Shown here: positions 53,960 to 63,130 of the stretch, piece after piece
Numbering within the stretch: position 1 is the first letter of the stretch
How the letters are laid out: the number at the start of each line of letters is the position of its first letter
NCBI RefSeq assembly: GCF_011398155.1
Contig: NZ_AP021888.1
Span: forward strand, 248,001 to 312,000
Origin: Thiosulfativibrio zosterae
GTDB lineage: Bacteria; Pseudomonadota; Gammaproteobacteria; Thiomicrospirales; Thiomicrospiraceae
Direction of reading: 5' to 3'
Length of the DNA stretch: 64,000 nt
The notes under the pieces: generated by a model
What the model was told of the DNA's origin: nothing
Database searches by the model: none
Seen by the model: only the letters and a program-made list of their open reading frames with translations
Program-made: the position numbers and the translations under genes

Positions 53960-55100
53960 AGTGCTGACCCTAGCGCATAAAGAAGTGCTGGAAATCTGGC
54001 GCGACAAACTCTATTTAGTGATGGCGTTTGTGTTTCCGTTTATGTTGATGAATGTCTTGGGGTTTGGCTTGAGTTTTGATGTAGAGCATATGCCCTTTGC
54101 GGTGGTTGACTATGACCAATCGCAACTCAGCCGCGAATACAGTCACAAGCTCATGGATTCACGCTACTTTGATTATCAAGGTCATCTGGCACAAGAGCAG
54201 GATGCCGATGCCCTATTAAAGCAAGGCAAAATTCGCTTTTTATTGGTGATTCCACCAGAGTTTTCAAAACGCCTATTACAAGGTCAAGCGACGGCTGTGC
54301 AAGCGCAAATCGATGGCATGTTTACCTATCGTGCCAATGTGGTAAAAGGCTATATTGCTGCCATTAATGGCAGTTTTAACCAGCAACTTTTACAGACTTG
54401 GTTAGCTAAAAAACAAGGCATTTCGGCACAGCAGCTACAAGCTCTGTTGTCGCCGGTTACCTTAAAAACCCGTTATTTGTACAACAACGAACTCAAAAGT
54501 ATCTGGTCAACCGGTTCAGGAATGTTGATGCTGATTATGTTAATGGCGCCAGCCATGTTGACGGCTTTGGGGGTGGTGCGCGAAAAAGAGTTGGGCAGTA
54601 TTTATAATATTTACGCCTCAACACTCAGCAAAAGCGAATACATTACGGGCAAGCTGTTGCCCTATGTGGCGATTTCATTTATTAATTTGCTCATTTTAAC
54701 TTGGGCAGTCTTGGTGTTTTTTGACACGCCGTTTAAGGGCAGTTTGTCTTTGTATTTGGTCAGTGGACTGTTGTATGTCACCAGTGCGGCGGGCATCGGA
54801 TTGTTGATTTCAACCTTTGTGTCTTCGCAAGCGGCCGCGGCTTTGATTGCCATGTTGGGGACGATGATTCCCGGCATGATGTATTCAGGCCTCTTAATGC
54901 CGATTTCATCGATGAGTGGTGATGCGCAAATTCAGGCGCATTTGTTTCCAGGGATGTACGAGTTGCAATTGGTCTGGGGCACTTTTCTTAAAGGACAAGG
55001 CTGGCCAGAACTCTGGAGCAATGTCTTGGTGTTAGCGGCCTATGCTTTGGGGTTGTGGTTGTTGGCGGTGTGGCGCTTTAAAAAGCGGGTGGCCTCATGA
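53946..55100 (+). CDS. ABC-2 type exporter permease (first of two)
   Basis: A 384-residue permease: short cytoplasmic start, one helix (about 20-40), a large periplasmic part (about 45-165) and about five C-terminal helices, the YhhJ-type arrangement. ATG at 53946 is chosen for its GGAG 7 nt upstream; seven residues of an earlier in-frame start are dropped. It overlaps the ATPase by 14 nt and the next permease by 4 nt. Confidence 0.9.
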   Translation: MQVSKVLTLAHKEVLEIWRDKLYLVMAFVFPFMLMNVLGFGLSFDVEHMPFAVVDYDQSQLSREYSHKLMDSRYFDYQGHLAQEQDADALLKQGKIRFLLVIPPEFSKRLLQGQATAVQAQIDGMFTYRANVVKGYIAAINGSFNQQLLQTWLAKKQGISAQQLQALLSPVTLKTRYLYNNELKSIWSTGSGMLMLIMLMAPAMLTALGVVREKELGSIYNIYASTLSKSEYITGKLLPYVAISFINLLILTWAVLVFFDTPFKGSLSLYLVSGLLYVTSAAGIGLLISTFVSSQAAAALIAMLGTMIPGMMYSGLLMPISSMSGDAQIQAHLFPGMYELQLVWGTFLKGQGWPELWSNVLVLAAYALGLWLLAVWRFKKRVAS

Positions 55101-56266
55101 GATCGACTGTGCAAGGGTTTCGTTTATGGTGGTCGCAAATTTTTGCGCTGACTCGCAAGGAGCTGTTGCAGTTTTCGCGGGACTGGATTTTGCTGTTGGC
55201 GGTGGTGTACTTTTTTACCGGCGAGGTTTATGTGGCTGGTGCCGGTATGACCATGGACTTAAACCATGCGCCCATTGCGGTGATGGACCATGACCGTTCC
55301 GCGGCATCTCGAGAATGGCTGGCGTTATTGCGTGCGCCTTATTATGAGATGAAAGGCAGTATTCAAACTCAGCAAGAGGCTTTGCAATTGTTAGACCAAG
55401 GCAAGTTGCTAGGGGTGATCGATATTCCGGCACACTTTCAAGAAAACCTGCTCAAACAACAACCCACCGATATTTTCTTTCAACTGGATGCCAGTAATGT
55501 CATGCTCGGCAATTTGGCCAGTAGTTACAGTGGATTGGCCAATGCGCAATTTAATCAAAATTGGCAGTTAAACCTGCAAAACCGCATTGCTGAGCAAACC
55601 CAGAAAATGCCCGTGGTCGAGTTGAATTATTCAGTGCTTTACAATCCCGCCTTACAAGATACTTGGTTTATGCCGATTTCAGAAATGATGACGGTGCTCA
55701 CCTTATTAGGCTTATTTTTATCGGCAGCCGTCACGGTTAAAGAAAAAGAGCGTGGCACGATTGAGCAGTTGTCGATTACGCCCTTAACGCCGTTTCAGAT
55801 TTTGTTCCCCAAAATCATTGCCGTGGAATTGATTTTGCTCTCAGGGGTTACACTCTCCTTGTTTGGCGTGATTATTCCGGCGTTTAATGTGCCGTTTCAG
55901 GGGAGTGTGGCGTTATTTTTTGCGGCGGCGGCTTTGTATATTTATGCCATCTCTGGGCTGGGGTTATTGATTGCTACGCTCAGTAAAAATCTCTCACAGG
56001 TGATGATGGTGTCTTTTTTAACCATGATGCCGATTTTATTGCTCTCAGGTGCTTGGACACCGGCCGAAGCCATGCCGGCATTTGAGCAAGCCTTGGTAGG
56101 CTTTTCGCCGCTCTATTATTTTATTGAAATGGGGTATGGCATTATTCTCAAAGGTGCGGGCTTTAGCGATCTTTGGCAAAGCTTTGGGTTATTGTTTTTG
56201 CTTGGAACCGCATTATTTCTATTGGGCATTTATGCCTTCAAACGCCAGTTTCAACAGTCTAGCTAG
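55097..56266 (+). CDS. ABC-2 type exporter permease (second of two)
   Basis: A 389-residue permease with the same topology as its neighbour (VYFFTGEVYVAGAGM after the first helix; EKERGTIEQLSITPL before the C-terminal helices). Together the two probably form a heterodimer powered by the double-cassette ATPase. ATG 55097 overlaps the previous stop. Confidence 0.9.
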   Translation: MRSTVQGFRLWWSQIFALTRKELLQFSRDWILLLAVVYFFTGEVYVAGAGMTMDLNHAPIAVMDHDRSAASREWLALLRAPYYEMKGSIQTQQEALQLLDQGKLLGVIDIPAHFQENLLKQQPTDIFFQLDASNVMLGNLASSYSGLANAQFNQNWQLNLQNRIAEQTQKMPVVELNYSVLYNPALQDTWFMPISEMMTVLTLLGLFLSAAVTVKEKERGTIEQLSITPLTPFQILFPKIIAVELILLSGVTLSLFGVIIPAFNVPFQGSVALFFAAAALYIYAISGLGLLIATLSKNLSQVMMVSFLTMMPILLLSGAWTPAEAMPAFEQALVGFSPLYYFIEMGYGIILKGAGFSDLWQSFGLLFLLGTALFLLGIYAFKRQFQQSS

Positions 56267-56358
56267 TCAGCTCTAGATGCGTGTTAAGTAATTGAAAAAC
56301 TTAAATTTATACAGATAGTTGTTCGGGTGTTATGCGATAAGTGATTTTTCGCATTTTT

Positions 56359-56381
56359 ATGTTTATTTACTTTATAAACAT
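56359..56381. promoter_or_regulatory. AT-rich dyad upstream of the second chemoreceptor gene
   Basis: Perfect 8-bp inverted repeat ATGTTTAT / ATAAACAT with a 7-bp spacer in the 200-bp gap before the chemoreceptor. A GCGATAAG sequence near 56333 weakly recalls the -10 of flagellar sigma-28 promoters, but no matching -35 is seen. The role is unknown. Confidence 0.3.
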
Positions 56382-56466
56382 GATTTCAATCAAGTTATTC
56401 GCTTTCCAAACCTTCAAAGTTCCGTTTTAATAGATTCTTTTAATTTTATGTTTTAGAAGGTTTTTG

Positions 56467-58638
56467 ATGTCGAATAACAAAGAATATGTGTTGCCAGATG
56501 ACCTTGTCATCCTTTCAACATCGGATTTACAGGGTAATATCCTTGACTATAACGATGGGTTTCGTGAAGCCTCAGGCTATACAGATGCGGAATTGAAAGG
56601 TAAACCACACAATATTTTGCGTCATCCAGACATGCCCAAAGAAGCCTTCCAAGACTTTTGGCAAACCCTCAAAAAAGGCGATCCTTGGCAGGGCATGGTC
56701 AAAAACAAATGTAAAAACGGTGACTATTATTGGGTCATGGCCAATGCAACGCCGATTATCAAAAATGGCAAGGTGACAGGGTATTTATCGGTACGCTATC
56801 CTGGCACGCAAGCGCAAAAGCAACAGGCTTCACAGCTTTATTCTGACATTAAGGCTGGCAAAGCCGCTTTTCCGTGGACTAAAAAACAAAGCTTTATCCA
56901 AAAGTTTGCCTTACCAATCATTAGTTTGGTGTTAGGCGGCATTGCTTTTGCAGGTTTAGCCACGCAAGCGGATATGAATCCGGTCACAGGCCTATTCTTT
57001 TTAATGGCAATTCTGTCCTTTGTAGGCACCCTAGCCTTTATGATGCGTTCAAGTAACATCTCACCAAAATTACGCGCGGGCATTGAGAATATTGCCAATG
57101 GCGAGGTACAAAATGCCATTCCAGATGCTTCTGAAATGGGCTTTTTAATGAATATGGTGCGCTCGCGTGTGGCTGAATCAGAAGCCAAAAATTACGATGC
57201 CGCCAAGTCCGCTGCGATTTTAACAACAGCCATGAACAGCGCAAGTACCAATTTAATGGTGGCGGATGTGGACTTTAATATTAAAAGCATCAACGCATCA
57301 CTTGCCGCCATGTTTTCTCGTAACGAAAAACAATTACAAACTGCTTTGCCTAATTTTAAAGCCAGCCAAGTGGTGGGTTCTAATATGGATATTTTCCATA
57401 AAAACCCTGCGCATCAGCGTCAAATGGTGCAAGGATTTAGAGAACCTTGGACTGGCGAGCTGAAAGTGGCAGGCTTGGTTTTAAAGCTCACTGTGGTGCC
57501 GATTATGCGTAATAAAGCCAAAATGGGCTATGTGGTTGAGTGGTATGACAGAACCGCCGAAGTTAAAAATATCAACGAAATTATTGATGTGCTTAAAAAG
57601 ATTGAAGACGGAGATTTTAATTATCGAGTGCAAGTGCAACCCGGTGATTTAGAAGCCTTAGGTAAAGCCATTAATCAAACCATGACCACCTTAGGGGATG
57701 TGATGGGTGCTATCAGTGAAGTGGTGGCGGCGCAAGCGGCGGGCGATTTAACCCGTGAGTTGCCTTCTGGTGTTTATAAAGGGCAGTTACATGACTTAAA
57801 AAATGCCATTAACTATTCCAGTGCCAAAATCAAAGAAGTCGTTACGGTGGTGTTAGAAGTATCCAATGTGGTTTCGGGGGCAGCCAAAGAGGTTTATCAA
57901 GGTTCGACTGACTTAAGTAATCGCGTGCAACAACAAGCGGCAGCTTTAGAAGAAACCTCGGCAACCATGGAACAGATGAATGCACAGGTGCAAAGCAGCA
58001 GTTCTAATGCGCAAGAAGCCAGCAAAGTGTCTTCACAGGTGAAAGGCAAGGTGGATAAAGGTGTGGTGGTGATGCAGCAAACCATTCAAGCCATGCAAGC
58101 CATTGAAGAATCGAGTCATAAAATTTCAGAGATTGTTTCTTTGATTGATGGCATCGCTTTCCAAACCAACTTGTTAGCCTTAAATGCCGCCGTAGAAGCC
58201 GCCAGAGCCGGAGAGCATGGCCGAGGATTTGCCGTGGTGGCCGCCGAAGTGAGAAGTTTGGCACAAAAATCAGCAGAAGCGGCGAAAGACATTAAAGGCT
58301 TGATTGAAGAAACCGTGACGCGTGTCAATCAAGGTTCTAACCTAGCGAGCGAATCGGGCAGTATGCTCAATGAAGTGAATCAGTCAATAGATGCAGTGAC
58401 TGCCATGATTGTGCAAATTGCACAAGCGGCCAGTGAGCAGGCTGCGGGCGTGCATCAGGTGCATCAAGCCATTTCTGATATTGATGGTGTAACGCAACAA
58501 AATGCGGCATTGGTTGAAGAAACCAGTGCGGCGTCTGAAAGTTTGCGTGATCAAGCGCATGAGTTAGAAAGAGAAATGTCTTATTTTAAAATTGATGCCA
58601 GATCTTTAGCCTTAACGAATACCCATAAAAAGCATTAA
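56467..58638 (+). CDS. Methyl-accepting chemotaxis protein with Aer-like PAS domain
   Basis: A 723-residue chemoreceptor: PAS (about 12-118; [37 protein letters not shown]), two close helices (about 142-190) with almost no periplasmic loop as in Aer, a second PAS-like region (about 240-370), HAMP-like units, and the signalling domain ([36 protein letters not shown]). Intracellular sensing of redox or oxygen is likely by analogy. ATG 56467 follows AGAAGG; a TTG codon just before it is an alternative. It is related to the receptor at 13789 but lacks that receptor's large periplasmic domain and CZB-like tail. Confidence 0.93.
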   Translation: MSNNKEYVLPDDLVILSTSDLQGNILDYNDGFREASGYTDAELKGKPHNILRHPDMPKEAFQDFWQTLKKGDPWQGMVKNKCKNGDYYWVMANATPIIKNGKVTGYLSVRYPGTQAQKQQASQLYSDIKAGKAAFPWTKKQSFIQKFALPIISLVLGGIAFAGLATQADMNPVTGLFFLMAILSFVGTLAFMMRSSNISPKLRAGIENIANGEVQNAIPDASEMGFLMNMVRSRVAESEAKNYDAAKSAAILTTAMNSASTNLMVADVDFNIKSINASLAAMFSRNEKQLQTALPNFKASQVVGSNMDIFHKNPAHQRQMVQGFREPWTGELKVAGLVLKLTVVPIMRNKAKMGYVVEWYDRTAEVKNINEIIDVLKKIEDGDFNYRVQVQPGDLEALGKAINQTMTTLGDVMGAISEVVAAQAAGDLTRELPSGVYKGQLHDLKNAINYSSAKIKEVVTVVLEVSNVVSGAAKEVYQGSTDLSNRVQQQAAALEETSATMEQMNAQVQSSSSNAQEASKVSSQVKGKVDKGVVVMQQTIQAMQAIEESSHKISEIVSLIDGIAFQTNLLALNAAVEAARAGEHGRGFAVVAAEVRSLAQKSAEAAKDIKGLIEETVTRVNQGSNLASESGSMLNEVNQSIDAVTAMIVQIAQAASEQAAGVHQVHQAISDIDGVTQQNAALVEETSAASESLRDQAHELEREMSYFKIDARSLALTNTHKKH

Positions 58639-58681
58639 TCTTAAGCCTTAAATTTAAACCATAAAAGGCAATAAATCTGCC

Positions 58682-58707
58682 AAAAATGACCAGGCCTGGT
58701 CATTTTT
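58682..58707 (+). terminator. Terminator after the chemoreceptor built on the ACCAGGCCTGGT palindrome
   Basis: A perfect 26-bp palindrome, AAAAATGACC on the left and its complement on the right around the core, lies 43 nt after the chemoreceptor stop. The variant with G/C before the core (TGACC...GGTCA) matches the copies in priA and the TIGR03545 gene rather than the AACC type. Confidence 0.78.
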
Positions 58708-58799
58708 GCGTTAAATTTGGCTTGCTTGTCACCTGTAACGAATAGGGTTAGAATGCCAAGACATTATTTCGAAAATGCCAACTCAAAGGGGAGCAGAAT

Positions 58800-59327
58800 A
58801 TGCAGTTAAAGCAAGGTTTAATGATTTTGTTAGTTTCGATGACAGCTGTGGCACAAGCCGACTCAGACAAAACACCTTTTCCCATGCAACCCAGTTTTTG
58901 GACCGATCAAATGCGCCAAGGTGGCGGGGACAATTCTATTAAAGATCGTTTTAATTACAATGCCAAAGCTTGGAATGATTGGATTGGCAATGGCAATACC
59001 CGTTATCGCTTTTACGGCAATATGGATTTAGAAATGCAAATGGATTGGCTGGCCAAAATGCAAGCCGACCAAGCGGCCAGACAACAACAATCTAGACAGG
59101 CTTCTGCCAATATGGCGCGTGGGCAAGGGTTTAATGGGCAGCAGGGTTATTATGGTCAGCCTTATTACGGTCAGCCTAATTTTCAACCCTACACTGCTCA
59201 ACCCAATGTTGCCCAAACTTATCCTGCGCCCAATTATGGCCCGGCTTATCCCATGCCATATCCCGCGCCTTATCAACCCATGCCGATGATGCCACCTCAA
59301 GCACCCAATCAAATGATGCCAAGATAG
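58800..59327 (+). CDS. Exported Tyr/Pro/Gln/Met-rich protein of unknown function
   Basis: A 175-residue protein with a signal peptide (about 1-20, ending AVAQA). The middle has AKAWNDWIGNGNTRYRFYG and NMDLEMQMDWLAKMQ. The C-terminal third is low complexity: repeats of YYGQPYYGQP and then PAPYQPMPMMPP. Exported Tyr/Pro/Asn-rich proteins with a W-rich middle recall sulfur-globule envelope proteins of sulfur oxidisers; this is a weak, composition-based comparison. The gene stands alone with GGGGAG about 7 nt upstream. Confidence 0.7.
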   Translation: MQLKQGLMILLVSMTAVAQADSDKTPFPMQPSFWTDQMRQGGGDNSIKDRFNYNAKAWNDWIGNGNTRYRFYGNMDLEMQMDWLAKMQADQAARQQQSRQASANMARGQGFNGQQGYYGQPYYGQPNFQPYTAQPNVAQTYPAPNYGPAYPMPYPAPYQPMPMMPPQAPNQMMPR

Positions 59328-59422
59328 CCAATTAACTTAAGTTGGCGCTTTTGTTGTTACTTTTGATTGCTGTTGGTTAGGTGCACTTCGTTATACTGTT
59401 TTAAAACACACTGTGTCGTCAA

Positions 59423-61669
59423 ATGAAAACAACAAACCTATCGCCTCTTGTCATACACCTGTTACAAGCCATGCTGGCAATTATGCTGTTGTTTGCAGTG
59501 ATGGGTTCTTGTAAAGCACAGACCTCCCTAAAATTAACCCCAGAAGAACAAGCTTGGTTGGCGGAGCATCCGGTGATTAAAGTCGGCAGTATGTTGGCGT
59601 GGGAGCCGATTAGTTTTGTCGCAGAAATGCCAAAGGGCATCAGTATTGATTATTTTGAGCGGGTGAATGAACAACTGGGTGGTCGGTTAATTTTAGAGCC
59701 CGATCACTGGGCGGTGTTAATGAATAAAATTAAGACACATCAAATTGATGTCTTAATGGATGTTAGCCCCTTAGCTTCTCGTTCGGCAGATATGCTGTTT
59801 ACCTCGCCTTATCTAACCATTCCCCATGTCATCATTGCTCAAAAGGGCGCTGAACTCTTTCGCAAACCAGAAGATTTAAACAATAAGGTCATTGCTTTGG
59901 AGAAAGGTTTTGGCAATGTTGAGTATTTTAAACGCCAATACCCCAAAGTATTGATTCACGAATACTTGTCAACCGCAGCGGCGCTTGAAGCGGTTTCGAG
60001 CGGCCTAGCCGATGCTTATGTGGGCAATCGGGCAGTGGCGATTTATGTAATGCAAAATAAGGTGATGCAAAATTTAAAGGTGCACTCCGTTATTTCCGGT
60101 ACACAATCTATTTTGGCAATGGGGGTGCGCAGTGATTGGCCGATTTTACAAAGCATTTTGCAAAAAGCGCTTCATAATATAACCCCACAACAACAGCGCA
60201 AAATTTATGAAAAATGGATCGACAACGAATTAGAAAATGCGTTTCGTTTGAGAGTTGCTTTGCCTTATTTGGCAGGACTGCTGGCTTTGTTGAGTATTTT
60301 TCTGTTTTGGAGTCTGTATCTTAAAAAAAAATTAGGTTCGGTTCGCAAAACCCTACACACCCAAATGTATTTCGACCGAGTGACAGGCTTGGCCAATCGC
60401 TATTTATTTCAAGATAGGTTGGGCTCTGCGCTCAATCAAGCCAAACGCCAAAATGGCCATGTGTGGGTATTGGCTTGTCAGTTAAATGGCTTGTCACAAG
60501 TGCATAAATTGCAAGGTTCAGCGCAGGTAGAAGCCGTGTTGATGATGGTTTCGCAGTCTTTAACAGAGGTATTGCGCGATGTGGATACGATTGGCCGTTG
60601 GTCTGACGATGTGTTCCTGTTAAGTATTTCTGGTTTAGAAAATGTGACTGAAATTGAAGTGGTCATGGGGCGATTACAATGGGCTTTAGCCAATAATACC
60701 CAACTCAAACCTTACAGTGCTAATGTGTCATTCAGTTGGGGTGGATGCGTTTTTCCGGATGATGCACAAGACTTAGAGGAACTGATTTATCAATCCTTGT
60801 TAACCGCAGAAGAAGCGGGGCAAAAAGGGCGCAATGCCTATGTGTTTTATTCACCCGGTATTCATGAAGCGGTCACCCGCCGTGTGGCGTTAAACCAAGG
60901 TTTGGTCGGTGCCATAGAACGCGGCGAAATTCAGGTGTATTTTCAGCCGAAAATTCGTATTGCGACGGGCAAAATTTGCAGTTTTGAGGCGTTGGTGCGT
61001 TGGTTTCATCCGAACTTTGGCAGTGTGAGCCCTGAGGAGTTTATTCCCATAGCAGAGGAGAACGAGCAAATACTGGCTTTAGGGGAATATGTTTTTCAAG
61101 TGGCGATTACTGAGGCACAGCAATGGATATTGGATTTCCCTGAGATGTCGTTAAGTTTGGCATTGAATTTATCACCAGTGCAGTTAAAGTCGGCAGATAT
61201 TTTGGCGTTTATCGAAAGCCAATTAACGCGGATAAACTTTGATAAAGGGCGTCTTGAAATTGAAATTACCGAAGGCATTTTGCTCGCAGAAAAAACCTTG
61301 GGCGCTTCTAAGCTGTTTGACTTAAAAGCCTTAGGGCTTAAGTTGTCGATGGATGATTTTGGTAAAGGGTATTCTTCATTGAGTTATTTGCGCCGTTATC
61401 CATTTGATGTGATTAAAATCGATAAAGAATTTATTGATGATTTAGACACCAATCAAAGTAATCAGCAATTGGTCTTGTCCATTATTGCCCTAGCCAAAAC
61501 CATGAATTTAGAAGTGGTGGCCGAAGGCGTCGAAACCCAAGCACAATTAGACTTCTTAAAGCGCCATGGCTGCGATATTGCGCAAGGGTTTTATTTTAGT
61601 CCGGCTGTGGATGCGCAAACCGCTAGACAATTCTTAACAAAAGACACGCTTTTACCCCCGACCCTTTGA
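59423..61669 (+). CDS. Sensor with periplasmic solute-binding domain, degenerate GGDEF and EAL domain
   Basis: A 748-residue transmembrane protein: signal/anchor (about 10-30), SBP_bac_3-type periplasmic domain (about 36-268; WEPISF, DVSPLASRSADMLFTSPY), a helix (277-299), a GGDEF domain (about 315-470) and an EAL domain (about 490-735). The cyclase signature is SDDVF (394-398), so cyclase activity is unlikely, but the RDVD inhibitory-site match is retained, suggesting a regulatory domain. EAL motifs FEALVRW, NLSPVQL, EITEG, DDFGKGYSS, KIDKEF and EGVET look active. It is probably a ligand-responsive phosphodiesterase. Confidence 0.92.
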   Translation: MKTTNLSPLVIHLLQAMLAIMLLFAVMGSCKAQTSLKLTPEEQAWLAEHPVIKVGSMLAWEPISFVAEMPKGISIDYFERVNEQLGGRLILEPDHWAVLMNKIKTHQIDVLMDVSPLASRSADMLFTSPYLTIPHVIIAQKGAELFRKPEDLNNKVIALEKGFGNVEYFKRQYPKVLIHEYLSTAAALEAVSSGLADAYVGNRAVAIYVMQNKVMQNLKVHSVISGTQSILAMGVRSDWPILQSILQKALHNITPQQQRKIYEKWIDNELENAFRLRVALPYLAGLLALLSIFLFWSLYLKKKLGSVRKTLHTQMYFDRVTGLANRYLFQDRLGSALNQAKRQNGHVWVLACQLNGLSQVHKLQGSAQVEAVLMMVSQSLTEVLRDVDTIGRWSDDVFLLSISGLENVTEIEVVMGRLQWALANNTQLKPYSANVSFSWGGCVFPDDAQDLEELIYQSLLTAEEAGQKGRNAYVFYSPGIHEAVTRRVALNQGLVGAIERGEIQVYFQPKIRIATGKICSFEALVRWFHPNFGSVSPEEFIPIAEENEQILALGEYVFQVAITEAQQWILDFPEMSLSLALNLSPVQLKSADILAFIESQLTRINFDKGRLEIEITEGILLAEKTLGASKLFDLKALGLKLSMDDFGKGYSSLSYLRRYPFDVIKIDKEFIDDLDTNQSNQQLVLSIIALAKTMNLEVVAEGVETQAQLDFLKRHGCDIAQGFYFSPAVDAQTARQFLTKDTLLPPTL

Positions 61670-61836
61670 TGTTAAGTGGTTAACTAAGCGTTTAACTAAG
61701 GGGTTTTGCCTCTTGGTGTGGTCACAATATTTGCGCTATATCAATTTTTACCGCAACTATCCCATCTTTAGGTTGTATGAGACTTAAGATATCGCTAGAG
61801 TAATGTTACTTATAGGTACATTGGAAAACCGACGGA

Positions 61837-61926
61837 ATGGCTGACCTTCTTAAAAACTTAAAAACCTCTAAAGGGTTGTTATTTTTATTGCTAACCGCTG
61901 CGGGCTTAGCGGGTAATTACTTTAAG
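61837..61926 (+). pseudogene. 5' fragment of a membrane sensor gene disrupted by IS481-family insertion
   Basis: ATG 61837 opens 30 codons (MADLLKNLKTSKGLLFLLL, then TAAGLAGNYFK) that run exactly to the left end of the insertion element. The insertion supplies a stop after a few codons (CRNSDFI). If the element and one copy of CTTTAAG are removed, the frame continues directly into 63131. Confidence 0.85.
61920..61926. repeat. Target-site duplication of the IS481-family element
   Basis: CTTTAAG occurs immediately left of the element and again at 63124-63130 immediately right of it. The base before each copy is A in both places, but the right-hand A belongs to the TGT...ACA terminus, so 7 bp is the simplest reading. 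Confidence 0.9.
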
Positions 61927-63123
61927 TGTAGAAATTCAGACTTCATCTGACAGTTCCCCGTTTTTTATGAGTGTCTGTCAGTTTAAGTTTAAGCTACGAA
62001 CTTTTCAGCCCATATCTTTTTGCCATCTTCCAATGTTTCCATTGGTGTTCTTCCACAACACATTTTACCTTGATGAGTTCTGTGATGGTTGTAAAAATGA
62101 ATCCACTCATCCAGGTCCGTTTGAAGTTGTTCAATTGATGTGTAAATCTTTTTGCGGAAAGTGATTTGGTAAAACTCCTGCAAAATGGTTTTGTGAAAGC
62201 GCTCACAAATGCCATTGGTTTGCGGTGATTTGACTTTGGTTTTAGTGTGCTCAATATCATTTAGCGCCAAGTATAATTGATAATCGTGCTGCTCCGCTTT
62301 ACCACAATACTCAGTGCCACGGTCAGTCAGGATTCTGAGCATGGGCAGTTCGTGTTGCTCAAAAAATGGTAGCACTCGATCATTAAGGGTATCTGCCGCT
62401 GTTATCGGTGTTTTGGTGGCATAAAGCTTAGCAAACGCTACTTTTGAGTAGGTATCGACAAAGGTTTGTTGATAGATTCTGCCAACACCTTTTAAGGTGC
62501 CAACATAGAAGGTATCTTGCGAACCCAAGTACCCTGGATGGGCAGTATCAATTTCACCGCTGACTTCATCGTCATGCTTTTTCTTTTCAAGGGCTACGAC
62601 CTGCGCTTCGGTCAGAATAATGCCGTCGTTGGCAACCTTGTCTTCTAAAGCTTTTAAACGGTCTTTGAAGTTAGCCAGTTCATTTCTGATCCAGATACTG
62701 CGCACGCCACTAGATGAAACGAATATACCGAGTTTTCTGAGTTCATTGCTTGCTCTAAGTTGACCGTAAGCAGGATAGTCAATCGCATATTGAATAACGG
62801 CTTGTTCAGTTACTTCATCTACTCGGTTTTTAAGGTTGGGTTTCCGGCGGGTTTTATCGATTAGAGCATCAACACCACCGTCATCAACGGCAGCTTTATA
62901 ACGATAGAAAGTATCTCGAGATAAGCCCATTACTTTGCAGGCTTTTGAAACATTGCCAAGTTCTTCTGCAAGATTGAGTAATCCGACTTTATGTTTGATG
63001 ATTTTTTGATTAGTATTAATCATGTGAGTTTCCTTTGTTTTGATTTTGATTAGACACCTAATATCAAAACGGGAAACTTGCTCTTTTTCAAGAGCAGTGT
63101 CAGATGAAGTCGTGACTTTTACA
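61927..63123. mobile_element. Complete IS481-family insertion sequence, 1197 bp
   Basis: Ends are TGT...ACA with imperfect 26-bp inverted repeats (61927-61952 and 63098-63123, 21 of 26 matching, sharing GACTTCATCTGACA). Direct repeats CTTTAAG flank it at 61920-61926 and 63124-63130. It carries one intact transposase on the minus strand. The perfect target duplication and intact transposase suggest a recent insertion. Confidence 0.93.
61989..63023 (-). CDS. IS481-family transposase
   Basis: A 344-residue DDE transposase. An N-terminal helix-turn-helix (about 10-60, SKACKVMGLSRDTFYRYK) is followed by an integrase core with GEIDTAHPGY (Asp159), LTDRGTEYCG (Asp234) and NGICERFHKT (Glu274), consistent with the catalytic triad. 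A charged insert (about 120-155) lies between. ATG 63021-63023 has AAAGGAAA upstream. The ORF is intact and fills most of the element. Confidence 0.94.
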   Translation of the reverse strand: MINTNQKIIKHKVGLLNLAEELGNVSKACKVMGLSRDTFYRYKAAVDDGGVDALIDKTRRKPNLKNRVDEVTEQAVIQYAIDYPAYGQLRASNELRKLGIFVSSSGVRSIWIRNELANFKDRLKALEDKVANDGIILTEAQVVALEKKKHDDEVSGEIDTAHPGYLGSQDTFYVGTLKGVGRIYQQTFVDTYSKVAFAKLYATKTPITAADTLNDRVLPFFEQHELPMLRILTDRGTEYCGKAEQHDYQLYLALNDIEHTKTKVKSPQTNGICERFHKTILQEFYQITFRKKIYTSIEQLQTDLDEWIHFYNHHRTHQGKMCCGRTPMETLEDGKKIWAEKFVA

Positions 63124-63130
63124 CTTTAAG

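Noticed and set aside
61670-61836. Cyclic-di-GMP (GEMM) riboswitch before the disrupted sensor gene
   Set aside because: The gap has no recognisable GEMM core or paired stems.
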